A stretch of DNA of 64,000 bases from Cryptomeria japonica (taxonomy: Eukaryota > Streptophyta > Pinopsida > Cupressales > Cupressaceae). Positions 35,616-46,726 of the stretch are shown one piece after another. The position numbers were made by a program, and so were the translations under genes. The notes under the pieces were generated by a model. It was not told the DNA's origin, did not search any database, and saw nothing but the letters and a program-made list of their open reading frames with translations. Where the stretch lies: contig NC_081409.1 of assembly GCF_030272615.1 (NCBI RefSeq), positions 617,587,755-617,651,754 of the forward strand. The letters run 5' to 3'. Position 1 is the stretch's first letter; every line of letters starts with the position of its first letter.

Positions 35616-38600
35616 TGTAATAACCCACCATAATTAACTCAACAAAATTGACCATTTTTTTTTTTTTTAATTTAATCATTGTGTTTGATTCAATCACATA
35701 CTCTGGGCATCCATCCATTTGGATTAGGCATTCATCCATCCGAGATGAGCATCTAACCATATAGGTTAGGCATTTGTCCATACGGGACATAAGATTCCAT
35801 CTATCCAATACGGGATAGGCATCTATCCAATCGGGATAGGAGGTGCTCTGGCTAGAGACTTAGACTCATCGGGACCATTCGGGTCATGAGCCACTCACTA
35901 AGTACTACACTCTTCTAATAGAAGTGCGCCAAGGTCACCATCCTTAGGAGTAATTAAATAACATAATACAAGCTTGAATTCCGCATCGAAATTTGGCTTA
36001 AGCCTCGAGAAGTCAAGCGAATCCATACGTGATTCCTTCCAAGTATGCATTGAATTACCTTTTCCATTTTAATTATCTTTCAAATTAGGATTCTATTCAA
36101 TCATTCTATACCAAGCCTAGACCCCACCCACGAACGCCTGAGTACGAGGGACAACTCCGCCCCAAGACTGCCTACATACCCAGTTCAGCACGGGATCAAG
36201 GCGTAAAGTATGTAGTTCTATTTTCTACTCTATGGTTTGATGTAAACTGATTAGTGGGTATGCAACCCTTTCTAGGGTCAATGTCCCAGATAGTTTCTCT
36301 ATGGTTGCTACCCACGATGGTAGCGCTTAAGCAAAGGCTCAAGATGGCCTATTGCTTGTGGCCTAAAACAACTAGATCCTAATTCTTATCATAAGCGTCA
36401 CCCTTCACCAATTGTCAATTTCATAAAAGCATTTCACTCATCATCCCTATAGGAGGGTTTACTATGGTTTAACTCAACGGATGTAAAATCATTTAAAGAT
36501 TATCTTATTAGATTATCGATCCAAGGGGGATTACCCGCCCCCTGGATTTTTAACTTCCAAGTGTCCCTTATTACTCCCCGACGATTTATAGAGACGATAC
36601 CACTGACATCGTTGATGTAACTTTATTAGGCGTTAAGTGCAGTAGTTCAACACGACGATATTACCCATAAGCATGACCCAGAGGCACCGTATATACCGAA
36701 CGCTACTAGGTTTTGGTTTCCATCTTCCTTTATTTAGTTTTCTAACTACAAGCTATGAAAACATCATACTTGGAAATAATTATGAATTGAATGTGCAAAA
36801 TTAGACATTGTAAAGCTCAGTTAATTGAATTAACTACTTGATGAATTACATGGAATAAAACTCATAACAAAAACTTATTTATTATTCAAAACTTGAATAT
36901 AACTTGCATAATAACAATTAAACGTATAATTTGCATGAAGATGGGAACACCAATAATTGTAATCAATGTAAAGACATTTGCATGAAGCGAAGGTAGTGTA
37001 GGTTACATGCAAGAATAATTGCTTATAAAGTCTTTAATCCCAAAAATAGAATCTAGCTTCAATTCATATTAATACGGATTAATTGCTATATGAATCTTAA
37101 AAGATCTATAAATTTTAGTGTAATTTAATTCACAAATTATAAATTTGTTAAAACTAATTATAATTCTAAAAATTTACTTAAGTTAAAAATTTTATTAAAC
37201 TAAAAAAAAAGAATTTTAATTAAACTAAAATTTACATAAAAAAAAAAGAATTTTAAAAATTGTCATTGCCTTAAATTTAAAGTTGAATGAAATTAACAAA
37301 GGGAGTGGGAAGGGGCCCACGATGAGGGGACCGCTGTGGTCCCCCCCACTACCCTGCAGCCACTATCGTAGTAGTGACCGCAGGTTAGTGGAGGGTACCA
37401 CGGGGTACCCCTAACTTGCGGCATTCACTCCGCCTATCCCTTCCTCGCAACGGTCTGCATGGAGTACTATTTCATGCACCAAACAATTAAGATTACTTTG
37501 CATAATTTTATTAATACTATACATAAATTTATATATATATCTGTATATTTTTTTATAGTTTCATCCCAGAATAATAAAGTGTATAAAAGGGAAAATACAT
37601 AACCAAGTATGTGTATATAAGAAAATATTAATGTAAGAGTGAGAATAACAATTTAATTCCAGGGATGAAAGTGTAACAAAGAAATAAAATAAACAGAGAA
37701 TAATTTGCTCCAGATTTTCAAGAAGTAGGCAGATGTTTATATAAAGCTCACACAGGGGGATTTATATTCTATTTCCCAACTAATATTCACAAAGAGGGAG
37801 ATTTCTGAGAGGAAAAGAATAATATTTTCCACAGTGAATAATGAACACAGCGAGGTTTATAATTTGTTATCAGACTTTTCTGTTCACAGAGAAGTAAAAT
37901 TTAATTAAAGGATGAATTTTTACTTTTAGATTTCCATTCGAAGAGCAAAAAAAAAAGAATTCAAGAGAGAATAAATATTAAGATTCATATCATTTAATCA
38001 GGGAAGATTTTTAATCTCAGAAAAAGGATTTTAAATAAGGGGAAATATGATTTTAGAATAGATTTCAAATCTTTGGAAAAGCAGAAAGCAAGATCATGTG
38101 CATAATTTCTAAATAAAATGAGTAATGCAGCTGCATTTTATTCCTAAATAAGAAGAGATTTATTTATTCATTCATGGATAGAGATATCTACTTATTTTTA
38201 TATTCAATATCATCTCTAGTTTTCAAGAGTAAACAGAGAAGCAAAATTCTGATTTTCTACCTTTTAAATAGATTAAGTAAAATATGCAAGAGAAATCTGC
38301 ATTTGTAAAAAGAGAGAGAATTATATCACTGCATTTCTTTAAAGAAATAAAATAGATTTTCTTCCTATCTAGCAATTAAGAAAAAAATGAAAACTATATT
38401 CAACTAAAGAATCTAGAAACTATATATTTTTGATAAATACAAATTCCTCATATGACAAAAGGAGAGAACCTAGTTTACTGAAGCTTGATGCTGAATCCTC
38501 TAACTATCCTTTGATCCTTCCTTGCAACTTGAGAGAGATCCTTCAAACAACAACTTAAAAATCTTGCAACAAAATGAGACTACCAAAGAAAAACTTGGGA

Positions 38601-38993
38601 ACTTTCCTTCAAAACATAATCAACTCCCTTCTTTGAAACTTGCATATCATTTTATAAGAAAAATCCCTCCATTCCACTATCTAGAAAATTTAATTAAAAA
38701 AAAGATTCTTTTCCAATATTGGACTCATGCAAATTGATTAAACTTCGTGGGGGAGTTACATGCAAGGTGGTGGAGATTCATCTAGAAGCTTCTTATTCTT
38801 CCTACAACATGTGCCATAATTGGGAGTGGAAAATAAATAAATAAAAATGATGCCTTTTGAATTATATTCTCCAAGTGTGTGTGTGTGTATTCATTTTATT
38901 CTTTTATAATATTTATTCAATCATTTTAAGTAATTTAACCAAAACATAATAGAATTGTATTTAAATCAAAAGTGATAGAGGAGGGTTGTGACA
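35616..38993 (-). repeat. N 5' LTR
   Basis: It pairs with 26,129-29,592 and has a deletion of about 40 bases in the GC-rich island near 37,320. It is followed by the second TTCCA copy. Confidence 0.95.
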
Positions 38994-38998
38994 TTCCA

Positions 38999-40463
38999 GG
39001 CTTAGCACACTTAGAGATCTCAAACACACCCATAGAAAAAAAAATAACCACTATCTCCTATATTGAAAAAATCAATCTGTTGTGTGCATTACACGCAGAA
39101 AACAACCACTACCAAAATCATTGTTATGCTCATAACTCACCCAAAACTTCACTAAATGACACAAGAACAGAATCGAGTGAAAGATAAGATAGAGAGGATG
39201 CAATAGGAACCTCAAACCTGCATCGTGAACACCACAAACAATTTGCACACAACCAGAGGCAGACAAGGAAAGGTATGTCCCAGCTGGAAAGTTCGACTTG
39301 CTACCAAAAATCTAAATCAGAATTTGACAAGCTACAAATTGGTGAACTTTATCGCCCAAGGGGTAGGAATGGATAGATCCAATACGTAGAACCACACATC
39401 AAACACACGGGGAGCTACGACCAAAACACACCTCCAACACACACTAACCTACAACACAAGGAAACTCAGAAAATACTCCACACTTCTGAAAACAAAACAC
39501 AAATCTGCATCTTTGTTCCTCAAATTTATTCCTCTGGATGAAGAGCAGACACAAGTTCAATTATTTGATGTATTTCAAGCAAGAAACCAAGCGGTAGCTA
39601 GGAGGTATGCATTCCCTGAAGCTTCACTCCAAATTTTGGTAGCACTTCGTTATATTTTTCTTCATAGATGACAAATGAGGAGCCTAACTCTCATATTTAT
39701 AGATTCAAAGATTCAAATTCACATTCAAATGGTGCCCAAATTCCTATCTTTTCATTTGAATTTCTTTCCAACATGTCCAAGACTTGGCATCCCCCTCCTC
39801 TAGGCAAAAGTTTGAACTTTTTCGTTGGTATACAACTTGTAACATAAACATTATAAACATGGAGTGTGTTTCATCCTCAACGCCATCTTGCTTAGGGAAA
39901 ATAATAAGATTTAAGTAAAAATGTATTTTTCCCATTCTTAAGTCGCCCAACAATATAATTAAATATTAAACTTAGGATAAAGTATTAATATTTAATAAAT
40001 CAATTTTTTTTTAAATTGAACCCAAGATCGAAGTGTTGAAAACCAACAAAACTAACTGTGTCAGAGCTCTACACTGAACTGCTAAAAATAGCAAAAAAGG
40101 TACTTACTAAAAATAGTAAGTCTTGGAAACAACTCCAAAAAAATTGCTCTTTGAACCCTAAAGATGTGCTCAGAAAACCCAGAAAGACTTAGAAATCCTG
40201 TCAACTGCCACCAACTTACTAAAAATAGTAAGTTCAAAATTCTTCCTAGAACTGTATACATGTTACACCTCGGCGAAGCTTTTGTAAAACCTAGAAGGAA
40301 TCCACAATCAAAATCATAGAATTCCAGCTATTCATGCATCAAACAGCTAACACAACCTCCTCAAAATTTGGAAAACCTAACTTCTGCTTCCAGTTAGCCT
40401 ACGGGTCTCCAGAATAGGCTAATGGCTCATTGAACTCCACCTCATTAAGAAGGGGACATTACA
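38999..40463 (-). repeat. H 3' LTR, part next to the interior
   Basis: It matches 47,374-48,851, including the CTAAAAATAGCA-type repeats near 40,082-40,230 (against 48,470-48,620). It ends GGGGACATTACA, identical to the other LTR end. Confidence 0.92.
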
Positions 40464-41170
40464 GTCTGCCCTCCCCAAGATTGCTTGTCCACAAGAAACC
40501 ACAAGCCTTGATGTTGTAGAATCTCTTCACTCTCCCAAGTAGCATCCTCTACAGGTAAATTCCTCCACTTCACCAAGTACTCCCTGATTGTCCTTCTTCT
40601 CAAGGAGCGCTCTATGAAATCAATAATCTCTTCTGGGATCAGCACCAACTGCCCTTCCTCATCCAAAGGAGGCAATTTTGAAGAGACCACAATATTGTGT
40701 CCAAGCGCCTTCTTGAGGCATGACATGTGAAAGACATTGTGTACCTTGCTACTTGTTGGTAGATCCAACTCGTAAGACACTGCACCAACTCTCCAGATGG
40801 CCCTGAATGGTCCATAGAAATGTGGCTTGAGTTTCTCTGCTCCACTCTTCTTGAGAGTAGAATATCTAAAAGGTTGAAGTCTGAGATAGACCATGTCCCC
40901 AACCTCAAATCAACACTCTACACATTGTTGATTAGTGTACAACTTCTGTTGGTTCTGCACAATCTGAAGGTTGCTCTTCAAAGCTTTCAGAATATCCTAA
41001 CACTGTTGCACAATATTTTTAGCTTGAGAGGCTTTGCTATCACCAAACATCAAATCAAAAAATTTGGGAGCCTCGTAACCATACAGTGCCATAAAAGGAG
41101 ACATCTTAATGGACATGTGATATGAGGAATTGTAGCAATATTCCCCTAGATGTAGTCATCTCACCCATGC
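40445..41170 (-). pseudogene. H integrase C-terminus with chromodomain
   Basis: The frame from 40,894 (GDMVYLRLQPF) holds the integrase C-terminal fold (KPHFYGPFRAIWRVG) and the linker VHNVFHMSCLKKAL. A chromodomain follows at residues 87-128 (40,510-40,636) with EEIIDF, IREYLVKWRNLP and DATWESEEIL. It would tether integration to methylated-histone chromatin. Upstream to 41,170 the same domain continues through stops (SPFMALYGYEAPKF). The stop codon at 40,445 lies inside the 3' LTR, so the ORF overlaps the PPT and the LTR start. Confidence 0.9.
40464..40479 (-). promoter_or_regulatory. H polypurine tract
   Basis: CTTGGGGAGGGCAGAC on the minus strand abuts the 3' LTR start TGTAATG. It also encodes the last pol codons. 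Confidence 0.8.
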
Positions 41171-41176
41171 CTTATG

Positions 41177-41456
41177 CTATTCTACAACATAATTTCTGAG
41201 ATAGCCTTCCAACCATTTGCTTACAATCTTTGTTTGTCCATTAGTCTGTAGGTGGTAGCTTGTGCTTGGAGTAAGCACTATACCACACAATCTAAAAATC
41301 CCCTTCCAAAAGGTGCATAGGAACTTGTTGTCCCTATCACTTACAATATTCTTGGGCAGCCCATGCAATCTAAACACTTCACGAAAGAACACATCAACCA
41401 CTTGATTTGTTGTAAATGAGCTAGTGATGGCGAAGAAATGAGAAAACTTGGTTAAT
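41177..41456 (-). pseudogene. H integrase catalytic core, second half
   Basis: After X the core resumes with LTKFSHFFAI and then VFFREVFRLHGLPKNIVSDR (second catalytic Asp). The motif that should hold the catalytic Glu reads NGQTKIVSKWLE, with Lys in its place. A stop follows at 41,177. Confidence 0.88.
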
Positions 41457-41461
41457 CTATT

Positions 41462-43028
41462 TATGAGGTAGGAAAATGAAAAAACATCAAAGCAATAAGA
41501 AATTAGGCAACCACAAACCTAAATTGCAATGAAAAGAAATCCTGTCACATTTAATAAAGGAATGGAAATCAAGCATCAAAAGAAATTCCAAACCAAAATG
41601 CAGATGTTGCCTCCATTCACCTCCATTGTTTCTCTTTTTCCTCAAAATATGTGGGCTTTACCTACAAAATGCAAGTGTGAGCAAGAAAGAAAGATTGCAA
41701 ATGATTTCGATGGTGTGAGGATATTCGAGAAGTGGTTGAAAACCAATGATGAGAGAGACCAATTTATAAACAAATTGATGAAAGGATGAAATTAGCATGA
41801 AAGAGGATAAGAAAACAAATTTCATTCGAAAAGGGAAAATTGATTTGGAAAGGGAAGGGTTATGACTCCTTCTCTGTCATGACTATGACGAATTTCCCAT
41901 GCAAGGTGTGAGGACAAGTTGCTATATCAAGAGTTATGACATGTTGCTATTTCAACACTTTTGACGAATGAGAGAATCATGCTTCCATCTTATGACAAAT
42001 AAAGCATAAAAATAGGAAAAACTAGAAGAGGATAATTAGGTGGAAAATTAAATTTGAAAACTAGCAAATTAAGTGGGAAAGAGAAATTAGGGAATTAGGA
42101 GATTAGAAATGAGGAAATTGGGAAATTAGGTGACATTAATTGATAAATTCTCATTTATTAATTAATTCACAAAGGGGACATAATTAGCCAATTAAATGAA
42201 ATATTTAATTGTTACAATTGAGACCTAGGATAAATAAATAAATTTATTTAACCTAGGGAAATGTCAAATAGGATTAAATGATTAAATCATAAAACCCTAG
42301 AAGAAAAAATAGAAATGAAAGGATATCAATTAGGTCATGACAAGATTAGAATGATTGATGCAATTGATATAAGGTCGATTCGATCATGGTTAAATGATGA
42401 GAACTGATATTGATAAAGTGTCGACATTGGTTGACAAGGATAAATGACAAATTGATCAATAATTGACCAAGGATAAAATTGATATGCGCCAATTAACGAG
42501 GACCAATGACTGATTGGTCCAAATTGACAAGAAATAATGATTGATTGAGATCGATGACAAATCGATCAAATATTGATAAAATGGTTGACTTGATAAAGGT
42601 CGAATGACAAAAGACCAATGATGAATCGGTTGCAAATTGACAATAGATTGATAACTTGATGATTAACAAGGATACAAGATGATCCAAAAGATGATAGTTG
42701 AACGAAGATTGGTTGAAATTGATAAAGACCAAGGAAAAAACCCTAATTCCATATAAATTAGGATTGAAGATATCCAATTGACATGATAAGATGATTATGA
42801 CTGAAGATTACAATTTGAAGATGATGTTGACAAGACCTAATTGAAAATGTGAAAAACACAATCGAAGAAGAAAGAAGCACAGAAGAATGACAAGATGTCA
42901 ACAAATGATAAAAAAGCAAGTGCATGACATAGAAGAAATGTTAATAAGGTGCGAAAACCCTAAAATAATGTCATGCGGACATGTTAAAGTATGGCGCCGC
43001 AAGAGTTGACCATTTTTAGATGCCTACA
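41462..43028. mobile_element. X: 1.57-kb insertion in the H integrase
   Basis: The integrase frame breaks after YMVVD and resumes with RLTKF on the other side. The right end is TGCCTACA followed by CTATC (43,029-43,033). The left flank is CTATT (41,457-41,461), a TSD with one C-to-T change. The left terminus reads TA where TG is expected. In minus sense it starts TGTAGGCATC, like other TGTAG-type LTRs here, and has TATAAATT at 41,761-41,768, so a solo LTR in minus orientation is likely. No gene is supported inside. Confidence 0.72.
42330..42740. repeat. ATTGAC/GATAAA-rich degenerate repeat in X
   Basis: Words such as ATTGACAAG, GACCAATGA, GATAAA and TTGATC recur every 15-30 bases with no fixed period. 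It appears to be a decayed minisatellite. Confidence 0.5.
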
Positions 43029-43432
43029 CTATCCACCACCATGTAAATGCAGTCCTTGCCATGAGACTTTGGCAACCCCATGATGAAATCCATCGAAATA
43101 CTTTCCCACTTTTGGTTTGGAATAGGCAGAGGTTGCAACAAACCAGCAAATGGAGTGTGCTCATTTTTGTTCATCTGACAAGTGTGACACTCCTTGATGT
43201 AGTTCAACACTTCATTTTTCAACCCCTTCCAAGTGAACCTCTCATGAATCTACTTATAGGTCTTGAAAAAACCTTGATGACCAGCAAGGGGAATGTCATG
43301 GAAAGTCTGTAGAATCTTCTTTTTGAGATGAGATTCAAGTAACAAAAAGATTTTACCCTTGTAAAGTATCAAACCATCAACCACCTTGTACCTTTCATCC
43401 TGAAAAGTACCCTCAATAATGTTGGTTGCAAA
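43016..43432 (-). pseudogene. H integrase zinc finger and first half of the core
   Basis: The frame contains LAGHQGFFKTY (zinc-finger His), YIKECHTCQMNK (the Cys pair) and WESISMDFIMGLPKSHGKD with the first catalytic Asp. The upstream His-containing part is separated by a stop. The core is cut by X right after MVVD. Confidence 0.85.
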
Positions 43433-43990
43433 CTAATTTTTGGCATAATCAGCAAGCAATAAGTCTTTCCTATTAGTGGTAAGCTCACACAAAGAGCTCA
43501 AATGGGGTCTTCTTGAAAGTGCATTAACCACAATGTTGTTTTTGCCCTTAACATACTCAATGTCAAAATCATAAGCTTGTAGCTTACTCACCCATTTTTG
43601 TTGTCTTTCATTCAAATCCTTCTAATGCATAAAGTGTTTGAGGCTATTATGATCAGTCTTGACAACAAATTTGTTTCCCACCAAGTATTGCATGAACTTG
43701 GCTAATGCATGCATGATTGCAAGCATTTCTTTGTCATAGACGGAATAAGTTCTTTCAGCTCCTCTTATTTTTCTTCTCTCAAACACAATTGGGTGTTTGT
43801 CTTGCATCAACACAGCACCAACTCCTTCACCCAATGCATCACACTGAAGTTGCAAAAGGCTTGGAGAAGTCAGGTCAAGCCAAAACATGGCACGTGCTCA
43901 TGAGCTCTTTAAACTTGTCAAAAAATCCTTGTGCCTTTTGTGTCCACACAAAAGCTCCCTTCTTAGTGAGATCTGTGATGGGGTAGCAAT
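43433..43990 (-). pseudogene. H RNase H domain
   Basis: The frames show LQCDALGEGVGAVLMQ, YDKEMLAIMHAL and VVKTDHNSLKHF, carrying the Asp, Glu and Asp of RNase H. After a stop at 43,622, ERQQKWVSKLQAYDFDIEYV and NALSRRPHL follow. RNase H would remove the RNA strand after reverse transcription. One Ala in the first motif replaces the usual Ser. Confidence 0.88.
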
Positions 43991-44921
43991 CTAAGGATAA
44001 CCCTTCACAAACCTTCGATAGAAGCCACATAAACCCAATAATCCCTTCAAATGAGTCAAATTCTCAGGTGGAGGCCAATCTACTATTGCCTTGATCTTCT
44101 CTGGATCAACCTTTACTCCTTTTGCACTGATGATATGGCCTAAGTAAAGCAACTCCTTCATTCCAAAGTCACACTTAGATTCTTTTACAAACAATGGTTC
44201 AGACTCCAAAATGCTAAGAATTTAATCTAAGTGTTGCAAGTGCTCCTTCCATGACTTACTAAAAATGAGGATTTCATCAAAGAAGATAAGGACAAACTTC
44301 CTCAACTGCTTCTGAAAGATCTTGTTCATGCACGATTGGAAGGTAGCAGGTGCATTAGTCAAGCCAAAGGGCATGACTAAAACCTCAAAATACCCAAAGT
44401 GGCATCTAAAGGTTGTCTTCTCAAAGTCAGATTCCCTCATCCTAATTTGATGATAGCCGGATCTGAGATCAATCTTTGAAAAGTAGACCGTACCATGTAG
44501 CTCATCAATGAGCTCATCAATCCTAGGAATAGAATACCAATTTTTGATGGTCTTCTGATTGAGAGCCCGATAATCTACACACATGTGCATGGTCCCATCC
44601 TTCTTCTTTACTAACACCATTGTTGAAGCAAAGGGGCTCTTACTCGGCCTAATGTATCCCATATCCAGAAGCTCCTTTATTGCTTTCTCTATCTCATCCT
44701 TCTACTTCTTTGGGTACCGGTATGGAGTAGTGATCAACGATATGCTCGGTCCCTCTCTCAGGAGGTTTCCCAAGGGGTGGATTTTCAAAGACCTTTCTCC
44801 TTTTGGTGATCAACACTTGAATGTCAGGAGGATAGTATCTTTTCTCATCTATGGGGTTAGATGACATGATCATGCACTCCACTGTCCACTCCACTTGATC
44901 ATGTTGGATCAACCGCTCCAT
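43991..44921 (-). pseudogene. H reverse transcriptase with altered active site
   Basis: The frames contain [59 protein letters not shown] and [10 protein letters not shown], then YLGHIISAKGV and CGFYRRFVKGYP after a stop at 44,222. The catalytic pair usually Asp-Asp reads Asp-Glu (44,273-44,278), which should abolish polymerisation. Other stops lie at 44,694 and 43,991. Confidence 0.92.
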
Positions 44922-44939
44922 TCTATTTATTGATATAAT

Positions 44940-45551
44940 CTAAGGGCCTCCATTAGAAATCCCTCTTAGCACTACTCTCTTCCCTTCGAACATAAGCTTC
45001 AACTCCATTGTTTGCAGATTTAAAGTGATCTCAACAAGAGATCGCAGCCACTGAACGCCAAGAACTGCATCATATGATCCTCCACTGCTCACCACAAAGA
45101 AGTCATCCTTGACTTCATAGTTTCCCAACTTCAGAGACATGTTGGAAACCATTCGGTTACAAGAGATAGTTGAACAATCAGCTACCATAGCTTTGAACCC
45201 ATCAACCTCTTCAGTTATCAGGCCTCTTTTTTCCACAATCCTTTCATCAATGAAATTGTGAGTCACTCCAGTATCTATGAGGGCAATAACTCGGTGCTCT
45301 CCAAGCACTCCATGAACATTGAATGAATCATTTCTATGAATGCTAGAGAGTTGAGAAACTACACCCCTATCTTCTTGGTCACTTTTAGGCCCTTCTAGAG
45401 CCTCTTCATACTCACTTACCTCTAAATCAAGCTGTTGTTCTGAAATTTTAGAATCTGATTCATCGGTTGAATATGCCTCCATTTGATAAACATTTCTCTT
45501 CCCATGGAATCTATGACCTGGGGCCCAAGGTTCTCTACAAGAATAACACAA
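44940..45551 (-). pseudogene. H gag zinc-finger end and protease
   Basis: The frame opens with CYSCREPWAPGHRFHG, a zinc-knuckle-like segment whose last Cys is missing. An acidic linker and the aspartic protease follow, with VIALIDTGVTHNFI (DTG at 45,267-45,275) and YDAVLGVQWLRSL. This open stretch of 203 codons is the best preserved part of H. Confidence 0.9.
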
Positions 45552-46677
45552 ATTATTCCTCTAGAGCTCTTGACGGAGCACATCATCCATCCCAGAAGGA
45601 AACTTCTTAGGCTAATTAGAAAAAATATGCTTGTCTTTACGAAATGAGAAAGGCTTTGACTGAAATTTGGACTTAGGGGCAGCCAACTCCATGTTCCTCA
45701 AGTCCTTCAGTGAATAGAACATCGACATCTTTTTAGAAATACTACTAACCATAAGTGAGAGGGTTTGAAACTCAGTTATGTAAGCGTCTAAAGAGCCCTA
45801 TTGTTTGAGTTGTGCAAGCTCTCTAAACTTCACATCTGAATCCTTGGTATCAAATCTTTCATTCAACTTGTTGGTGAATTCAACATAGGTATTGATCAAG
45901 CTATGACCAAGGGTGACCAACCCATGGTACCACCACTCGTGAGCAGACCCATCCAAGTGAAAAGTAGCGAACTTGATGGCATCTTCTTCAGGAATCAGCC
46001 TCAAGGAAAAATAGTTGTCCAACTTCTAAACCCAAGCCCTAGCTGTAAATTTATTGCTCCCATCAAAATGAGCTAGATTCAACTTTCCAAGAGCTTGTTG
46101 ATAGTCTCTCAGAGTGGAAAAATGGTTATCATATCTCCCATCCCTTCTCTTCTTCTAGTTCATGTATTGATCAAGGGTAAGAATGTTTTGAATCTTTGCT
46201 AGAATAGAAGCATACTCCATGTAGCTATCTTGTATCTCATAAGCTATTGGAACCTCAACTTCGGGTGGTGTTGCTTCCCTAGGTAGGAAGATGGGTTGTA
46301 AAGGTCTTGAAATAGACCCAACGGGGGTTCCACCATTGCTACTACTATGGTTACTTCCATTACCATTTCCTCCAGAGTTATTAGAGGTGTTAGAATTTTT
46401 TTCATTAGTGTTTTGATTAAGAATCCCACCAGTGTTCTTAGTTAATGTAGCCAACAACTAGGACATTATGTTCATCATAGTATCAAACTTTTTCTCAGTC
46501 CTCTTTGCAGCCCCATTTACATTATTCTAACCTGATGTTCTCTCTGCCATTGCATCCATTGCTTTCTACCTATTTCTCAATACCTCTAAAAAATGTTTCT
46601 TCCACTCGCACTGATGGAATCTGATATTGTTGCCTCCTTTGTTCTCTATTGTAGTATTTGATGTCTCTATCACTCAT
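45552..46677 (-). pseudogene. H gag
   Basis: ATG at 46,677 lies about 50 bases after the PBS and begins MSDRDIKYYNREQRRQQYQI. A frameshift near 46,600 moves to a frame with several TAG/TAA stops (near 46,561, 46,527, 46,460 and 46,155). It carries an Asn/Ser/Gly-rich linker and the capsid core KLDNYFSLRLIPEEDAIKFA, GSAHEWWYHG and FTNKLNERFDTKDSDVKFRE. It would form the particle shell. Confidence 0.85.
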
Positions 46678-46710
46678 GGAGAACCCTTATCACACAGGCT
46701 GGCAAGATAA

Positions 46711-46725
46711 GTGGCTATGATACCA
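46711..46725 (-). promoter_or_regulatory. H primer-binding site, tRNA-iMet type
   Basis: TGGTATCATAGCCAC on the minus strand follows the 5' LTR by one base. It matches the initiator tRNA-Met complement TGGTATCAGAGC with one mismatch. Confidence 0.85.
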
Positions 46726-46726
46726 C

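Larger units (their letters stand above)
26129..38993 (-). mobile_element. N: 12.9-kb chromovirus with very long LTRs, nested in H
   Basis: The TSD is TTCCA (26,124-26,128 and 38,994-38,998), LTRs 3,464 and 3,378 bp, termini TG...CA. In minus sense it has an iMet-type PBS, gag with zinc knuckle, protease, RT, RNase H, integrase and a decayed chromodomain, then a PPT. H's other LTR shows the uninterrupted TTCCA at 47,369-47,373. Long LTRs with a C-terminal chromodomain fit the Del/Tekay group of chromoviruses, which is inference. The interior without S1 is about 4.8 kb. In short aligned LTR blocks I see about 3% difference. Confidence 0.95.
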
